Assembly (NCBI GenBank): GCA_018065965.1
Contig: JAGHSH010000128.1
Location: 1-32,093, forward strand
DNA length: 32,093 nt
Origin: Candidatus Apopatocola equi
GTDB taxonomy: Bacteria; Bacillota; Clostridia; Oscillospirales; Oscillospiraceae
Direction of reading: 5' to 3'
Shown here piece after piece: positions 23,391 to 30,686 of this stretch; the first letter of the stretch is position 1, and each line of letters starts with the position of its first letter. Under the pieces are notes generated by a model. It did not search any database. It saw only the letters and a list, made by a program, of their open reading frames with translations, and was not told the DNA's origin. A program made the translations under genes and the position numbers.

Positions 23391-25679
23391 GTGACAAAAG
23401 TGTCATCACCAATTGAAGATTTGAAGAACCAGCCCGTCTGGCTGTGCTACCGGAAACAGAATCGGGACGGGAGAACCAGCAAAGTGCCTTGCTCTGCTGC
23501 GGGAGTGAGAACCGGCACCACGGAGGAGTACCGCAGTACATGGGTCATCTACGACGAGGCCGTAAAGGGAGCGGAGCGGATCGGCGCCGACGGCGTTGGG
23601 TTCGTGCTCCAGCCGGGAATGTTCCTGCTGGACATGGATGGCGTGGACGCCGGGAGTCCACGGGTGCGTGAGCTGCTCGATCGTTTTGGTAGCTACGCTG
23701 AACTAAGCCAGAGCGGTCACGGTATCCACATCTATGGGGAGTGCAATTTGTCCCAGATTCCCACAACAAAACGGGAAGGCAGGATGACGCTGAGCGACCG
23801 TTATTGGACGCGCCACGGTGATTTGGAGCTTTACATAGGAGGAATCACCAACCGCTATGCTGCTTTTACGGGAAATGCGTTGATGGATATTCCGCTCCAA
23901 GACTGCACCGATGCCGTGCTGGAAACGCTGGAGCGTGATCTGAAGCGGGACGAGGGACAGCCTTGGCAGACCCCGCTCACAGAGGAGGAAGTCGAAGGGC
24001 TGAGAGATCTGGATGCTGCGGAAGTAATTGATGCCCTGTGCAGACAGGCAAACGGCGAGAAGTTCCGTCGGCTGTTTTACGACGGCGACCTAACTGATTA
24101 TGGCGGCGATCAGTCGAGGGCTGATCTGGCGCTCTGCTCCATGATTGCATTTCGCACGGGGGATGACCCGGCACTTATCGACGCTGTATTCCGCGAATCC
24201 GCCTTATACAGGGCCAAGTGGGAGCGGGAGGACTACCGCCGGGATACTATCCGCAAGGCCATTGAAGGGCAGAGGGGGCAGTTCTACACACCGCCGGAAG
24301 AAGTACCCTATTTCGTGATTCGCGATCGTAAGGGCCACGAGTCCATCAGTAAACCTCTGCTGGCACGGTATGTCCGGGAGAACCTGACCTACATCCTGGT
24401 GCGAGACAACGCCACACAGGGAATCCTGACCTATGTCTACCGTGACGGCTACTACCAGCTTTATGCCCCAGAAATGCTCAAAGGCGAGATCCGGGCTATG
24501 ATTGAAGCCTACGACGAGAGGCTGGTGTCCATGCCCGTCATCAACGAAGTCTACCAGATTTTGCTGACCGACATGGACTACCACCAGCAGGATGAGCTGA
24601 ACGAGGACGAAAGTCTGATCAACATCGAAAACGGTTTACTCAAAGTCACCGGGGAGAGTACGGAGTTGCTGCCCCACACCCCGGAGGTCCTTTCCACGAT
24701 CCGGATTCCGGTTCGCTGGACGGGAGAGGCAGGAGACACGCCGGTCTTCGACAGCTATCTACAGCAGCTTTCCGGGGGAAATAACGAAGTGATCGATTTC
24801 CTCAAAGAGTTCATGGGCGTGGCGCTCTCCAACGTGAAGGGCTACAGAATGAAAAAGGCGCTCTTTCTGGTTGGCCCCGGCAATACCGGCAAAAGTCAAT
24901 TCAAGCGGCTTCTGGAGCGGCTTCTGGGCCCGGAAAACTTCGCCAGCATCGATCTGAGCACACTGGAGGCGCGCTTTGGCACCGCCAACGCCTACGGAAA
25001 GCGGCTGGTGGGGAGTGCAGATCTGGGCTATGCAAGCCTGCGGGAGCTCCGTGTTTTCAAGCAGATGACGGGCGGGGACTCAATATTTGCTGAATTCAAG
25101 GGCGTTCAAAGCTTTTTCTTCGTGTACGTGGGCCTGATTCTTTTTGCCATGAATGAGCTGCCACGCTTCGGCGGTGACAACGGAGACTGGGTTTACGACA
25201 GAATTATCCCCCTGCGCTGCGAGAATGTGATCCCCGCGGCGATGCAGGATAAAGCTCTCCTTGACAAACTCTATGCTGAGCGTGACGGAATCTTCTATCG
25301 TGCGGTAGAGGCACTGCAAAAGGTCATGAGGAACGGCTACGCCTTTGACGAGCCGAAGTGCGTGGCAAAAGAGCGGTGGGAATACAGCCGGGTCAACAAC
25401 TCTGCGCTGACCTTTATTTCCGAGTGCATGGAGGCAATCGGTGAGCAGCAGCATAAAGAGACCTGCACCAGCGGTATCGTATATAGGCTTTACCGCGCCT
25501 GGTGTAACGATAATGCCAATGGATTCGCAAAGACTGACCGGGAGTTCAAGAGCGCCGTGGCAGACTGGTTGCTATGTGACGAGAAGGAAGTCGTGGAGCA
25601 CCGACGGGGCGGAAATTACTACCGGGAGCTGACGCCCACAGAGGAAATCTTCCAACGGTATTACGGCAGGTGGAATTAA
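23391..25679 (+). CDS. Phage/plasmid-type primase-helicase (PrimPol plus P4/D5 superfamily 3 helicase)
   Basis: A 762-aa replication protein. The N-terminal third looks like a PrimPol-type primase (FVLQPGMFLLDMDGVD with acidic metal ligands, then ELSQSGHGIHIYGE, the s-G-x-G-x-H-x-x nucleotide-binding motif). The C-terminal half is a D5/P4 helicase: Walker A FLVGPGNTGKSQ at about 495, GKRLVGSADLGYASLREL (Walker B region), FKQMTGGDSIFAEFKG and ILFAMNELPRF (motif C). Such proteins open and prime the origin of phages, plasmids and satellites. Start is GTG 23391 or GTG 23400; the second has better spacing from GAGAGGAG. It implies the element can replicate after excision. No frameshift is visible. 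Confidence 0.85.
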   Translation: MTKVSSPIEDLKNQPVWLCYRKQNRDGRTSKVPCSAAGVRTGTTEEYRSTWVIYDEAVKGAERIGADGVGFVLQPGMFLLDMDGVDAGSPRVRELLDRFGSYAELSQSGHGIHIYGECNLSQIPTTKREGRMTLSDRYWTRHGDLELYIGGITNRYAAFTGNALMDIPLQDCTDAVLETLERDLKRDEGQPWQTPLTEEEVEGLRDLDAAEVIDALCRQANGEKFRRLFYDGDLTDYGGDQSRADLALCSMIAFRTGDDPALIDAVFRESALYRAKWEREDYRRDTIRKAIEGQRGQFYTPPEEVPYFVIRDRKGHESISKPLLARYVRENLTYILVRDNATQGILTYVYRDGYYQLYAPEMLKGEIRAMIEAYDERLVSMPVINEVYQILLTDMDYHQQDELNEDESLINIENGLLKVTGESTELLPHTPEVLSTIRIPVRWTGEAGDTPVFDSYLQQLSGGNNEVIDFLKEFMGVALSNVKGYRMKKALFLVGPGNTGKSQFKRLLERLLGPENFASIDLSTLEARFGTANAYGKRLVGSADLGYASLRELRVFKQMTGGDSIFAEFKGVQSFFFVYVGLILFAMNELPRFGGDNGDWVYDRIIPLRCENVIPAAMQDKALLDKLYAERDGIFYRAVEALQKVMRNGYAFDEPKCVAKERWEYSRVNNSALTFISECMEAIGEQQHKETCTSGIVYRLYRAWCNDNANGFAKTDREFKSAVADWLLCDEKEVVEHRRGGNYYRELTPTEEIFQRYYGRWN

Positions 25680-25918
25680 GGGGGTGTGAACGCGGTGAGG
25701 GAAATCCTTATTCTGAAGTACTGTCCAAAAAAAGTACTCTTTTTTTCTGAAAAGAATTTGCAATTTCCCTTCATTGTGTTCACCAATGTGGCCGTGGGTC
25801 GAGTGCAAACGTGACCCTAGTTCCGGTAACCGTATGTTTCGAAATATAGTTTAAAACAACGCCGCCATGTGCTGCGGTGTGGTATGTCAAGTATTTTTTA
25901 TAAAAAAGGAGTTATCAA
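25680..25918. other. 239-bp gap between primase and DUF2815 genes
   Basis: It holds AGTACT repeated around an A7 run (25718-25738), a long T run and a short hairpin ACGCCGC/GCGGTGT near 25860. A 42-codon GTG-started reading frame just after the primase stop has no recognisable features. It could hold a replication origin or a promoter, but I cannot show either. Confidence 0.3.
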
Positions 25919-26473
25919 ATGATTGCAACCAAAGTTGTCACCGGCGAGAGAACCCGGTGGTCTTATGTTCATGTGCTAGAGCCGCAGAGCATCAACGGCT
26001 CCAAGCCGAAATACTCCGTCTGCCTGTTGATCCCCAAGGAGGATCAGGCAACGGTGGATGCTATTCGTGAGGCAATCAGATTTGCCTATACCGCCGGGAA
26101 AGCTAAACTACAAGGGAATAGCAAAAGCGTTCCTCCTTTGGAAACCATCAAGACGCCTCTTCGTGACGGCGATGTGGAGCACCCGGGAGAACTGCCCTAT
26201 GCTAATTGCTTCTTCCTAAACGCTAACAACACCATCAGACCCCAAGTTGTAGATTCTGAATGCCGCCCCATTATGAATCAGGAAGACGTCTATTCCGGAT
26301 GCTACGGTCGTGCCAGCATCAGCTTCTATGCTTTTAATGTAAACGGGAACCGCGGTATCGCCTGTGGCTTGAACAGCCTTCAGAAGTTAAGCGACGGAGA
26401 TCGACTGGGCGGAGGACCGTCTTCTGCCGCGTTGGATTTCGGCGATATGATTTCTGATCCGCTGTTATTATGA
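25919..26473 (+). CDS. DUF2815-family phage-type protein (probable single-stranded DNA-binding protein)
   Basis: A 184-aa protein that fits DUF2815, found in replication modules of Firmicutes phages and prophages: VVTGERTRWSYVHVLEPQSI at the start, KPKYSVCLLIPKED, a central block with LRDGDVEHPGE, and the C-terminal GCYGRASISFYAFNVNGNRGIACGLNSLQKLSDGDRLGG that is typical of the family. Family members are considered ssDNA-binding proteins with an OB-like fold, which suits the neighbouring primase-helicase. ATG 25919 follows AAGGAG. The KGG-motif gene follows after 12 bases. Confidence 0.82.
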   Translation: MIATKVVTGERTRWSYVHVLEPQSINGSKPKYSVCLLIPKEDQATVDAIREAIRFAYTAGKAKLQGNSKSVPPLETIKTPLRDGDVEHPGELPYANCFFLNANNTIRPQVVDSECRPIMNQEDVYSGCYGRASISFYAFNVNGNRGIACGLNSLQKLSDGDRLGGGPSSAALDFGDMISDPLLL

Positions 26474-26485
26474 AGGAGGAGACCT

Positions 26486-26920
26486 ATGCCATCTGACAAC
26501 ACTGCCAATCTTCGTCAGTACCGCAACCCTTTAAGCCCGGAGGAAGCCCGTGAAAACGGCCGTAAGGGCGGTTTGGCATCCGGTGAATCACGCCGTCGCC
26601 GCAAAGCCATGCGGGATGTCCTCTCCAACCTTATGACGGCAGAGGTCACTGAACCGGAGCTGAAAGAGCTTCTGGAGGCTTGTGGACTGCCTGCAACGCA
26701 GGAGGCAGCAATCTGCTTTGCCGCGGTGAAACGTGCCCAGAGAGGAGATATTGAGGCCTGCCGCTTTGTGCGGGACACGTTGGGCGAAAAGCCTGTTACA
26801 GGCGTATCCGTTGCACCGCTGTATGAGCTCACAGCCGAAGAACTGAAACGAATAGACATGTCCCAATATTCTGACGCTGAGCTGCTCCTGATGATTGAGC
26901 AGGCAGAAGAAGTGCGATAA
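26486..26920 (+). CDS. KGG-motif small phage-like protein
   Basis: A 144-aa soluble protein with an N-terminal basic motif (SPEEARENGRKGGLASGESRRRRKAMRD), a helical middle (LEACGLPATQEAAICFAAVKRAQRGDIEACRFVRDTLGEKP) and an acidic end. The combination NGRKGG plus the A-Q-x-G-D-x-x-A-x-x-x-x-R-D-x-x-G-E-K-P segment recalls proteins found beside terminase small subunits in Firmicutes phages and satellites; this is by pattern memory. It may bind DNA. No terminase partner is visible. Strong ribosome site GAAGGAGG; it is co-transcribed with the DUF2815 gene and convergent with int. Confidence 0.7.
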   Translation: MPSDNTANLRQYRNPLSPEEARENGRKGGLASGESRRRRKAMRDVLSNLMTAEVTEPELKELLEACGLPATQEAAICFAAVKRAQRGDIEACRFVRDTLGEKPVTGVSVAPLYELTAEELKRIDMSQYSDAELLLMIEQAEEVR

Positions 26921-26960
26921 AAAACCGGACCCCCACGACCATGAAGGCTGTGGGGGCCTT
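26921..26960. terminator. Bidirectional terminator between KGG gene and integrase
   Basis: CCCCCAC (26930-26936) and GTGGGGG (26950-26956) form the stem; on the minus strand a T6 run follows, so it ends the integrase transcript well. The plus-strand T run is short. Confidence 0.7.
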
Positions 26961-26971
26961 TCTGCATTATC

Positions 26972-28174
26972 TCACAGGTTCAGGGCGGCAGCAAGACCGT
27001 TGGCTGCGCTCTTCATCCGTGTCATATCCGTGGAAACATAGAAGTTCAAAGTGGTGCTGGCATCTGTGTGACCGAGGATCTCCTGCACGCTCTTGATATC
27101 CGCACCGCTACTGAGGAGCAGAGTGGCACAAGTGTGACGGAGATCGTGGGGGGACATATCCGGCAGACCGTGGGTCTCCATGAAGCGCTTCACTCTGTGG
27201 GTCACGGCACCGGGATCGCGGGGAAGTAGACCGGCATCATCGGCAGGGAAGAGAAGGTGATCATCGGCTGCGGCGCTCCGAAGCTGCTTCAGTTCCTCCG
27301 CTACGAAGGGCATGAGCGGGACTTCGCGGATGCTGTTGGCGGTCTTGGGTGTGCTGACTTCTATCCCGTGTGCCTTAGTTTTCATCACACTCCGGCGCAC
27401 CTCAATCACCAGCGTATCGAAATGAATGTCCCGCCACTGCAGCCCGAGCAGCTCTCCCCGCCGGACGCCGGTGGTGATCATCAGGTAGAGCATGCAGCGA
27501 AACTCAAGCTCCAAAGCAGGGAGAAGAGAAATGAAACGGGAAGCATCCTCCTGTGAGAGTGCATTGACTTTTTTTCGTGTGAGCTTGGGGCAGCTGATTT
27601 TGCTCATAGGGTTCTTGATAATCAACTCCAGCTCCATGGCATACTGAAAGACCTGTACTAACACGCAATAGCAGTGGCGGATCGTCACGTCCCCTATGGG
27701 CTTCCCTTGCGGACTGCGGTACTCGGTGCGCAGGTAGGTGAAGAAGGCCTTCAGATCGGTTATGGTGAGATCTGCAATGTCATGCCCACGGAAGTACTCG
27801 ACCACGATCCGCGTGACGGAGCGGTAGAACTCTACGGTGGAGGGCTTGCGGCTGCCGTCTTCAACGCAGTCGGGAAACCAAATCTGCTCCGTAAAGGCGG
27901 CAAACTCTGTGGGACGGGTAGACAGGGATGCTAATTCGGTGGGAGCGGGACCGTGATTCAGCAGGGACTCCTCATACTCCCGGCGCATCGTCTTCTCCCA
28001 CTGACCCGCTGCGGCTTTTGCTGCACGTTCCGCTTTGGACGGGGACATACCGTCGGGAATTTTCCATGAGGTACTGCGAACAATCTGCTTCCCGGCATCG
28101 TCCCTGGCGACGCAGGTACGAAAGTGATAGGAATAATTTTTGCCGTTTTTCTTGTAGAGGGTGATGGTTGCCAT
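26972..28174 (-). CDS. int: Site-specific tyrosine recombinase (integrase) of the element
   Basis: A 400-aa phage-type integrase. It has an N-terminal arm-type DNA-binding region (ATITLYKKNGKNYSYHFR), a core-binding SAM-like domain (TVEFYRSVTRIVVEYFRGHDIADLT) and a catalytic domain with Arg in TTGVRRGELLGLQ, His-x-x-Arg in SPHDLRHTCATLL, His in ILGHTDAST and nucleophile Tyr in LNFYVSTD: an intact R-H-R-H-Y set. It cuts and joins the tRNA-Leu attachment site. The track starts at TTG 28210; ATG 28174 (MATITLY) with AAAGG upstream is preferred. It reads inward, with its start 119 bases from the right direct repeat, the usual place for an integrase. No excisionase gene is visible. Confidence 0.92.
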   Translation of the reverse strand: MATITLYKKNGKNYSYHFRTCVARDDAGKQIVRSTSWKIPDGMSPSKAERAAKAAAGQWEKTMRREYEESLLNHGPAPTELASLSTRPTEFAAFTEQIWFPDCVEDGSRKPSTVEFYRSVTRIVVEYFRGHDIADLTITDLKAFFTYLRTEYRSPQGKPIGDVTIRHCYCVLVQVFQYAMELELIIKNPMSKISCPKLTRKKVNALSQEDASRFISLLPALELEFRCMLYLMITTGVRRGELLGLQWRDIHFDTLVIEVRRSVMKTKAHGIEVSTPKTANSIREVPLMPFVAEELKQLRSAAADDHLLFPADDAGLLPRDPGAVTHRVKRFMETHGLPDMSPHDLRHTCATLLLSSGADIKSVQEILGHTDASTTLNFYVSTDMTRMKSAANGLAAALNL

Positions 28175-28225
28175 AGCTGTGCTGACCTTTCCGTTCCCGG
28201 AAAATGCCAAGGAATTCGGACAGCC

Positions 28226-28248
28226 TGTTACAAACGGTGTTACAAATG
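28226..28248. repeat. Right copy of 23-bp tandem motif (candidate integrase arm site)
   Basis: It is identical to 9703-9725 (TGTTACAAACGG then TGTTACAAATG). The preceding dozen bases are also similar (AAT-CGGA-AGC). Its distance to the tRNA repeat differs from that on the left, so it is not part of the same duplication. Confidence 0.55.
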
Positions 28249-28292
28249 GGACGAAATCAGCGCCAGAGAGAGCTGCAACTCCGCGTCACCGC

Positions 28293-28430
28293 AAACAAAA
28301 AAGCCTTGAAACCGTTGAAGTTTCAAGGCTTTTACGATGGCGCGCGAGGGGGGACTCGAACCCCCACGTCCGGAGTGGACACTAGAACCTGAATCTAGCG
28401 AGTCTACAAATTCCACCACTCGCGCGTGTC
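28293..28430. repeat. Right attachment-site direct repeat
   Basis: The second copy of the 138-bp tRNA-Leu plus terminator unit; see the left copy. Mismatches are at 28306, 28317, 28341 and 28408. Confidence 0.85.
28338..28425 (-). tRNA. tRNA-Leu (CAG), second copy, probably defective
   Basis: It has the same anticodon, variable arm and stems as the left copy, but with two changes at key positions. Residue 18 is U instead of the invariant G (28408), breaking the G18-pseudouridine55 contact between D and T loops. The discriminator base is G73 instead of A73 (28341), and A73 is a main leucine identity element. A tRNA search program would probably still report it. Its 5' side faces the chromosome, where a consensus promoter lies. 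Confidence 0.85.
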
Positions 28431-28439
28431 AGCCTGGTA

Positions 28440-28468
28440 ATAATAGCACCGGGACAAATTTTTGTCAA
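28440..28468 (-). promoter_or_regulatory. Chromosomal tRNA-Leu promoter
   Basis: On the minus strand TTGACA (28463-28468) and TATTAT (28440-28445) are 17 bases apart, ending about 15 bases before the tRNA. It is close to consensus and lies outside the direct repeat, so it was presumably the original promoter of the tRNA before integration. Confidence 0.75.
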
Positions 28469-28506
28469 TAGGTTTCGAAAAAGTTTTTTTGTTTTTTCGC
28501 TGCGCC

Positions 28507-28535
28507 TTGCCAAGGCCGGGAAGCCATGTTACAAT
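28507..28535 (+). promoter_or_regulatory. Promoter of the GlmU-like gene
   Basis: TTGCCA (28507-28512) and TACAAT (28530-28535) are 17 bases apart; AAAGGT precedes the ATG at 28569. It is divergent from the tRNA promoter. Confidence 0.65.
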
Positions 28536-28568
28536 GCTGTTAATCCTAACAGAAAGGTCAAAAAACCT

Positions 28569-29312
28569 ATGAATAAACCGATCAAGGCTATCATTCTTGC
28601 CGCCGGCAAGGGCAAGCGGCTCCAGCAGGAGGGCGTGGACGCCCCCAAGGTCATGCGCCTGGCTGCCGGAGAGCCTCTGCTGCGCCATGTGCTCAACGCC
28701 CTGCGCTTCATTCCTCAGGAGGATGTGATGCTGGTGCTGGGCTACAAGAAGGAGCAGGTGCTTGCCGCCTTCCCGGAATACCACTGGGCGGAGCAGGCGG
28801 AGCAGCTGGGCACCGGCCATGCCGCCATGTGCGGTCTGCGCGAGCTGGGCGATTTTGAGGGCGATGTGCTGGTCTGCGCCGGAGATATGCCCCTGCTCCG
28901 GCAGGAGACCTATGAGGCGCTGCTGGCCGAGCACCGCACCGCAAACAACGCCTGCACCGTGCTTACCGGCACTGCCGACATCCCCTCCAAGGGCTACGGC
29001 CGCATCCTCCGGGATGAGAACGGCGCCTTCCTCACCGTGGTGGAGGACAAAGACTGCACCCCCGAGCAGGCTGAGATCCGGGAGCTGAACACCGCTACCT
29101 ATGCCTTTGACGCCGCCGCCCTCCGGGAGGCGCTCACCCATGTGCGCAACGAAAATGCTCAGGGCGAGTACTACCTGACCGAGGTGCCTGCCATCCTCAT
29201 GGAGCAGGGCAGAAAGGTGGGCGTGGGCTGCCGCCATCTGGGGCTGGAGATCATCGGCGTGAATACCCCCGAGCAGCTCTCGCAGGTGGAAAAGGCTCTG
29301 CAGGAGGGCTGA
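28569..29312 (+). CDS. GlmU-like nucleotidyltransferase without acetyltransferase domain
   Basis: A 247-aa nucleotidyltransferase of the GT-A-like fold. It matches the N-terminal pyrophosphorylase half of GlmU: AIILAAGKGKRLQ (nucleotide loop), APKVMRLAAGEPLL, EQLGTGHAA (uridine binding), CAGDMPLL (metal Asp), KGYGRILRD, ELNTATYAFD and GEYYLTEVPAIL. Full GlmU is about 455 aa with a left-handed beta-helix acetyltransferase; here the gene stops after the transferase domain, at a strong terminator, so it is a genuinely short form. It probably couples UTP to N-acetylglucosamine-1-phosphate or a related sugar phosphate. Whether a separate acetyltransferase exists cannot be seen here. Confidence 0.8.
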   Translation: MNKPIKAIILAAGKGKRLQQEGVDAPKVMRLAAGEPLLRHVLNALRFIPQEDVMLVLGYKKEQVLAAFPEYHWAEQAEQLGTGHAAMCGLRELGDFEGDVLVCAGDMPLLRQETYEALLAEHRTANNACTVLTGTADIPSKGYGRILRDENGAFLTVVEDKDCTPEQAEIRELNTATYAFDAAALREALTHVRNENAQGEYYLTEVPAILMEQGRKVGVGCRHLGLEIIGVNTPEQLSQVEKALQEG

Positions 29313-29342
29313 GGCTCGCGCCGCTTCCCCCTGAAAACTGAA

Positions 29343-29388
29343 AAGGGTTCGCTGCAAAACGAATGATTGCAGCGAACCCTTGTTTATT
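29343..29388. terminator. Bidirectional terminator
   Basis: AAGGGTTCGCTGCA and TGCAGCGAACCCTT form a perfect 14-bp stem, with a T-rich tail on the right and an A-rich start on the left. It separates the convergent GlmU-like and isomerase genes. Confidence 0.8.
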
Positions 29389-29423
29389 TCATCTGTTCCC
29401 CAACACCGCGGGGGACGCAGAGA

Positions 29424-30344
29424 TCAGATAACGAAGTTTTCCGGATAGTGCTTGCTGAGCTGCAGAGATTTGAGCACATCCTCCTCGCAGCTCTCGAAGG
29501 CCTTGTCCTCCACCTCGATGCAGGCGAAGCCCTTGTAGCGGATATCCGTAAGGGCGGAGACGAACCGGCCCCAGTCTACGTCGCCCAGACCGGGCAGCTT
29601 GGGGCTCATGTAGTCCAGCGGATAGGCCATGGTACCCACACGCGCGAGCTTTTCGGGATAGAGCTTGATGTCCTTGAAGTGGACATGGAAGACCTTGTCC
29701 CTGAACTCATAGAGGGGAGCAATGTAATCGGCCATCTGCCAGACAAAGTGACTGGGGTCATAGTTGATGCCCAGCGCATCGCTGGGGAGAATTGCAAAGA
29801 CCTGCTGCCAGCGGTCGGGGGTAGTCATGAGATTCTGTCCGCCTGGCCACTGGTCACGGGTGAAGAGCATGGGGCAGTTCTCGATGGCGATCTTCACGCC
29901 CAGCTCCTCCGCCAGCGCGATGATGGGGGGCCAGATCTCCTTTACCAGCTCCAGATTCTCCTCCACGGTCCTGGTCTGATCGCGGCCGATGAAGGTGGTG
30001 ACCATGTTCACGCCCAGCCGGGCGCTGGCGCGGATCACGTTCTTCAGGTGCTCCACGTTGTGGGTGCGCTTCTCGAGATCGCCGTCCATGGTGTTGGGAT
30101 AGAAGGCCAGAGAGGAGATCTCCACGCCGCTCTTCGCGGCATAGTCCAGAAGGTGGGCGGCGTAAGCGCCGTCCTCCAGCACACGCTCCACATCGATGTG
30201 GCTCACACCGGCGTAGCGGCGCTCGGCCTTGCCGGCGGGCCAGCAGGCCACCTCCGCGCAGGTAAAGCCCATGGCAGAGAGCGTGTCCATCATTTTTTCA
30301 TAATCGTACTGCTCCAAAATTGCGGTAACAAGACCAAGCTTCAT
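29424..30344 (-). CDS. Sugar phosphate isomerase/epimerase (xylose isomerase-like TIM barrel)
   Basis: A 306-aa AP-endonuclease-2/xylose-isomerase-like barrel. Visible elements: KLGLVTAILEQYDYEKMMDTLSAMGFTCAEVACWP at the start, GVNMVTTFIGRD, a metal-binding Glu in KIAIENCPM, then LGINYDPSHFVWQ (Asp and His ligands), VFHVHFKDIK (His) and FACIEVEDKAF (Glu). These four sites are the metal-binding set of the family, so it should be an active isomerase or epimerase for a sugar or inositol derivative. The track starts at 30362; ATG 30344 with GGAGG upstream is preferred. It is divergent from a Gfo/Idh/MocA oxidoreductase, a common pairing in sugar or inositol breakdown. Confidence 0.82.
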   Translation of the reverse strand: MKLGLVTAILEQYDYEKMMDTLSAMGFTCAEVACWPAGKAERRYAGVSHIDVERVLEDGAYAAHLLDYAAKSGVEISSLAFYPNTMDGDLEKRTHNVEHLKNVIRASARLGVNMVTTFIGRDQTRTVEENLELVKEIWPPIIALAEELGVKIAIENCPMLFTRDQWPGGQNLMTTPDRWQQVFAILPSDALGINYDPSHFVWQMADYIAPLYEFRDKVFHVHFKDIKLYPEKLARVGTMAYPLDYMSPKLPGLGDVDWGRFVSALTDIRYKGFACIEVEDKAFESCEEDVLKSLQLSKHYPENFVI

Positions 30345-30387
30345 GCGTTTATCCTCCGACATTCCGGGTCTGCGCCCTTTTAAGGCT

Positions 30388-30416
30388 ATGGTAACGGCCT
30401 TTTACGGATTTGTCAA
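30388..30416 (-). promoter_or_regulatory. Promoter of the isomerase gene
   Basis: On the minus strand TTGACA (30411-30416) and TACCAT (30388-30393) are 17 bases apart, 44 bases before the start codon. The rest of the 342-bp divergent gap (30417-30592) shows no gene. Confidence 0.6.
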
Positions 30417-30592
30417 GGCTAAACCGCTGCTTTGAAACTGCCTGACGGTGTGATTTATGAGCGTCTGACCGGTTATTCATCAGGGTGTTATATCTCTGCT
30501 GCCGATTCCGAGACTGTATTGTGTATTGCGTACAAAATCCCTTTGGAAAAATATGCACAAAGCAGATTTTAGATAAATCATCGGAACTTCTG

Positions 30593-30622
30593 TTGACTTT
30601 CGCGGCTGAAAAGGGATATAGT
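30593..30622 (+). promoter_or_regulatory. Promoter of the Gfo/Idh/MocA oxidoreductase
   Basis: TTGACT (30593-30598) and TATAGT (30617-30622) are 18 bases apart, 65 bases before the ATG at 30687. Confidence 0.6.
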
Positions 30623-30686
30623 AAAGTGCTCGAGCGGCGGACAGTCACCGCACGCATCGGAAGAAAAGAAACGGGAGAGTGTTTTC

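Larger units (their letters stand above)
9445..28430. mobile_element. tRNA-Leu-integrated element carrying a type I-C CRISPR-Cas system
   Basis: The span is bounded by two direct 138-bp copies of a tRNA-Leu(CAG) gene with its terminator (134 of 138 positions equal, offset 18,848 bp). A tyrosine recombinase gene reads inward from the right end, and a 23-bp tandem motif occurs near both ends. Contents are a complete I-C cas operon, a 54-spacer array, an unknown protein, a P4/D5-type primase-helicase, a DUF2815 protein and a KGG-motif protein. There are no visible structural, packaging or conjugation genes, so it resembles a phage satellite or a mobilisable integrative element. The bounds are read directly from the repeats; mobility is inference. 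Confidence 0.8.

Noticed and set aside
25684-25814. Possible 42-codon ORF after the primase
   Set aside because: GTG start and no recognisable features; not distinguishable from chance.
23391-28174. Calling the right half a prophage
   Set aside because: No structural, packaging or lysis genes are present in the bounded element.
9445-28430. Reading the two tRNA-Leu copies as ordinary chromosomal paralogues with a native CRISPR locus between them
   Set aside because: The 97% identity includes the terminator and stops sharply at both sides, and an integrase and terminal motifs lie just inside; the element explanation is simpler.
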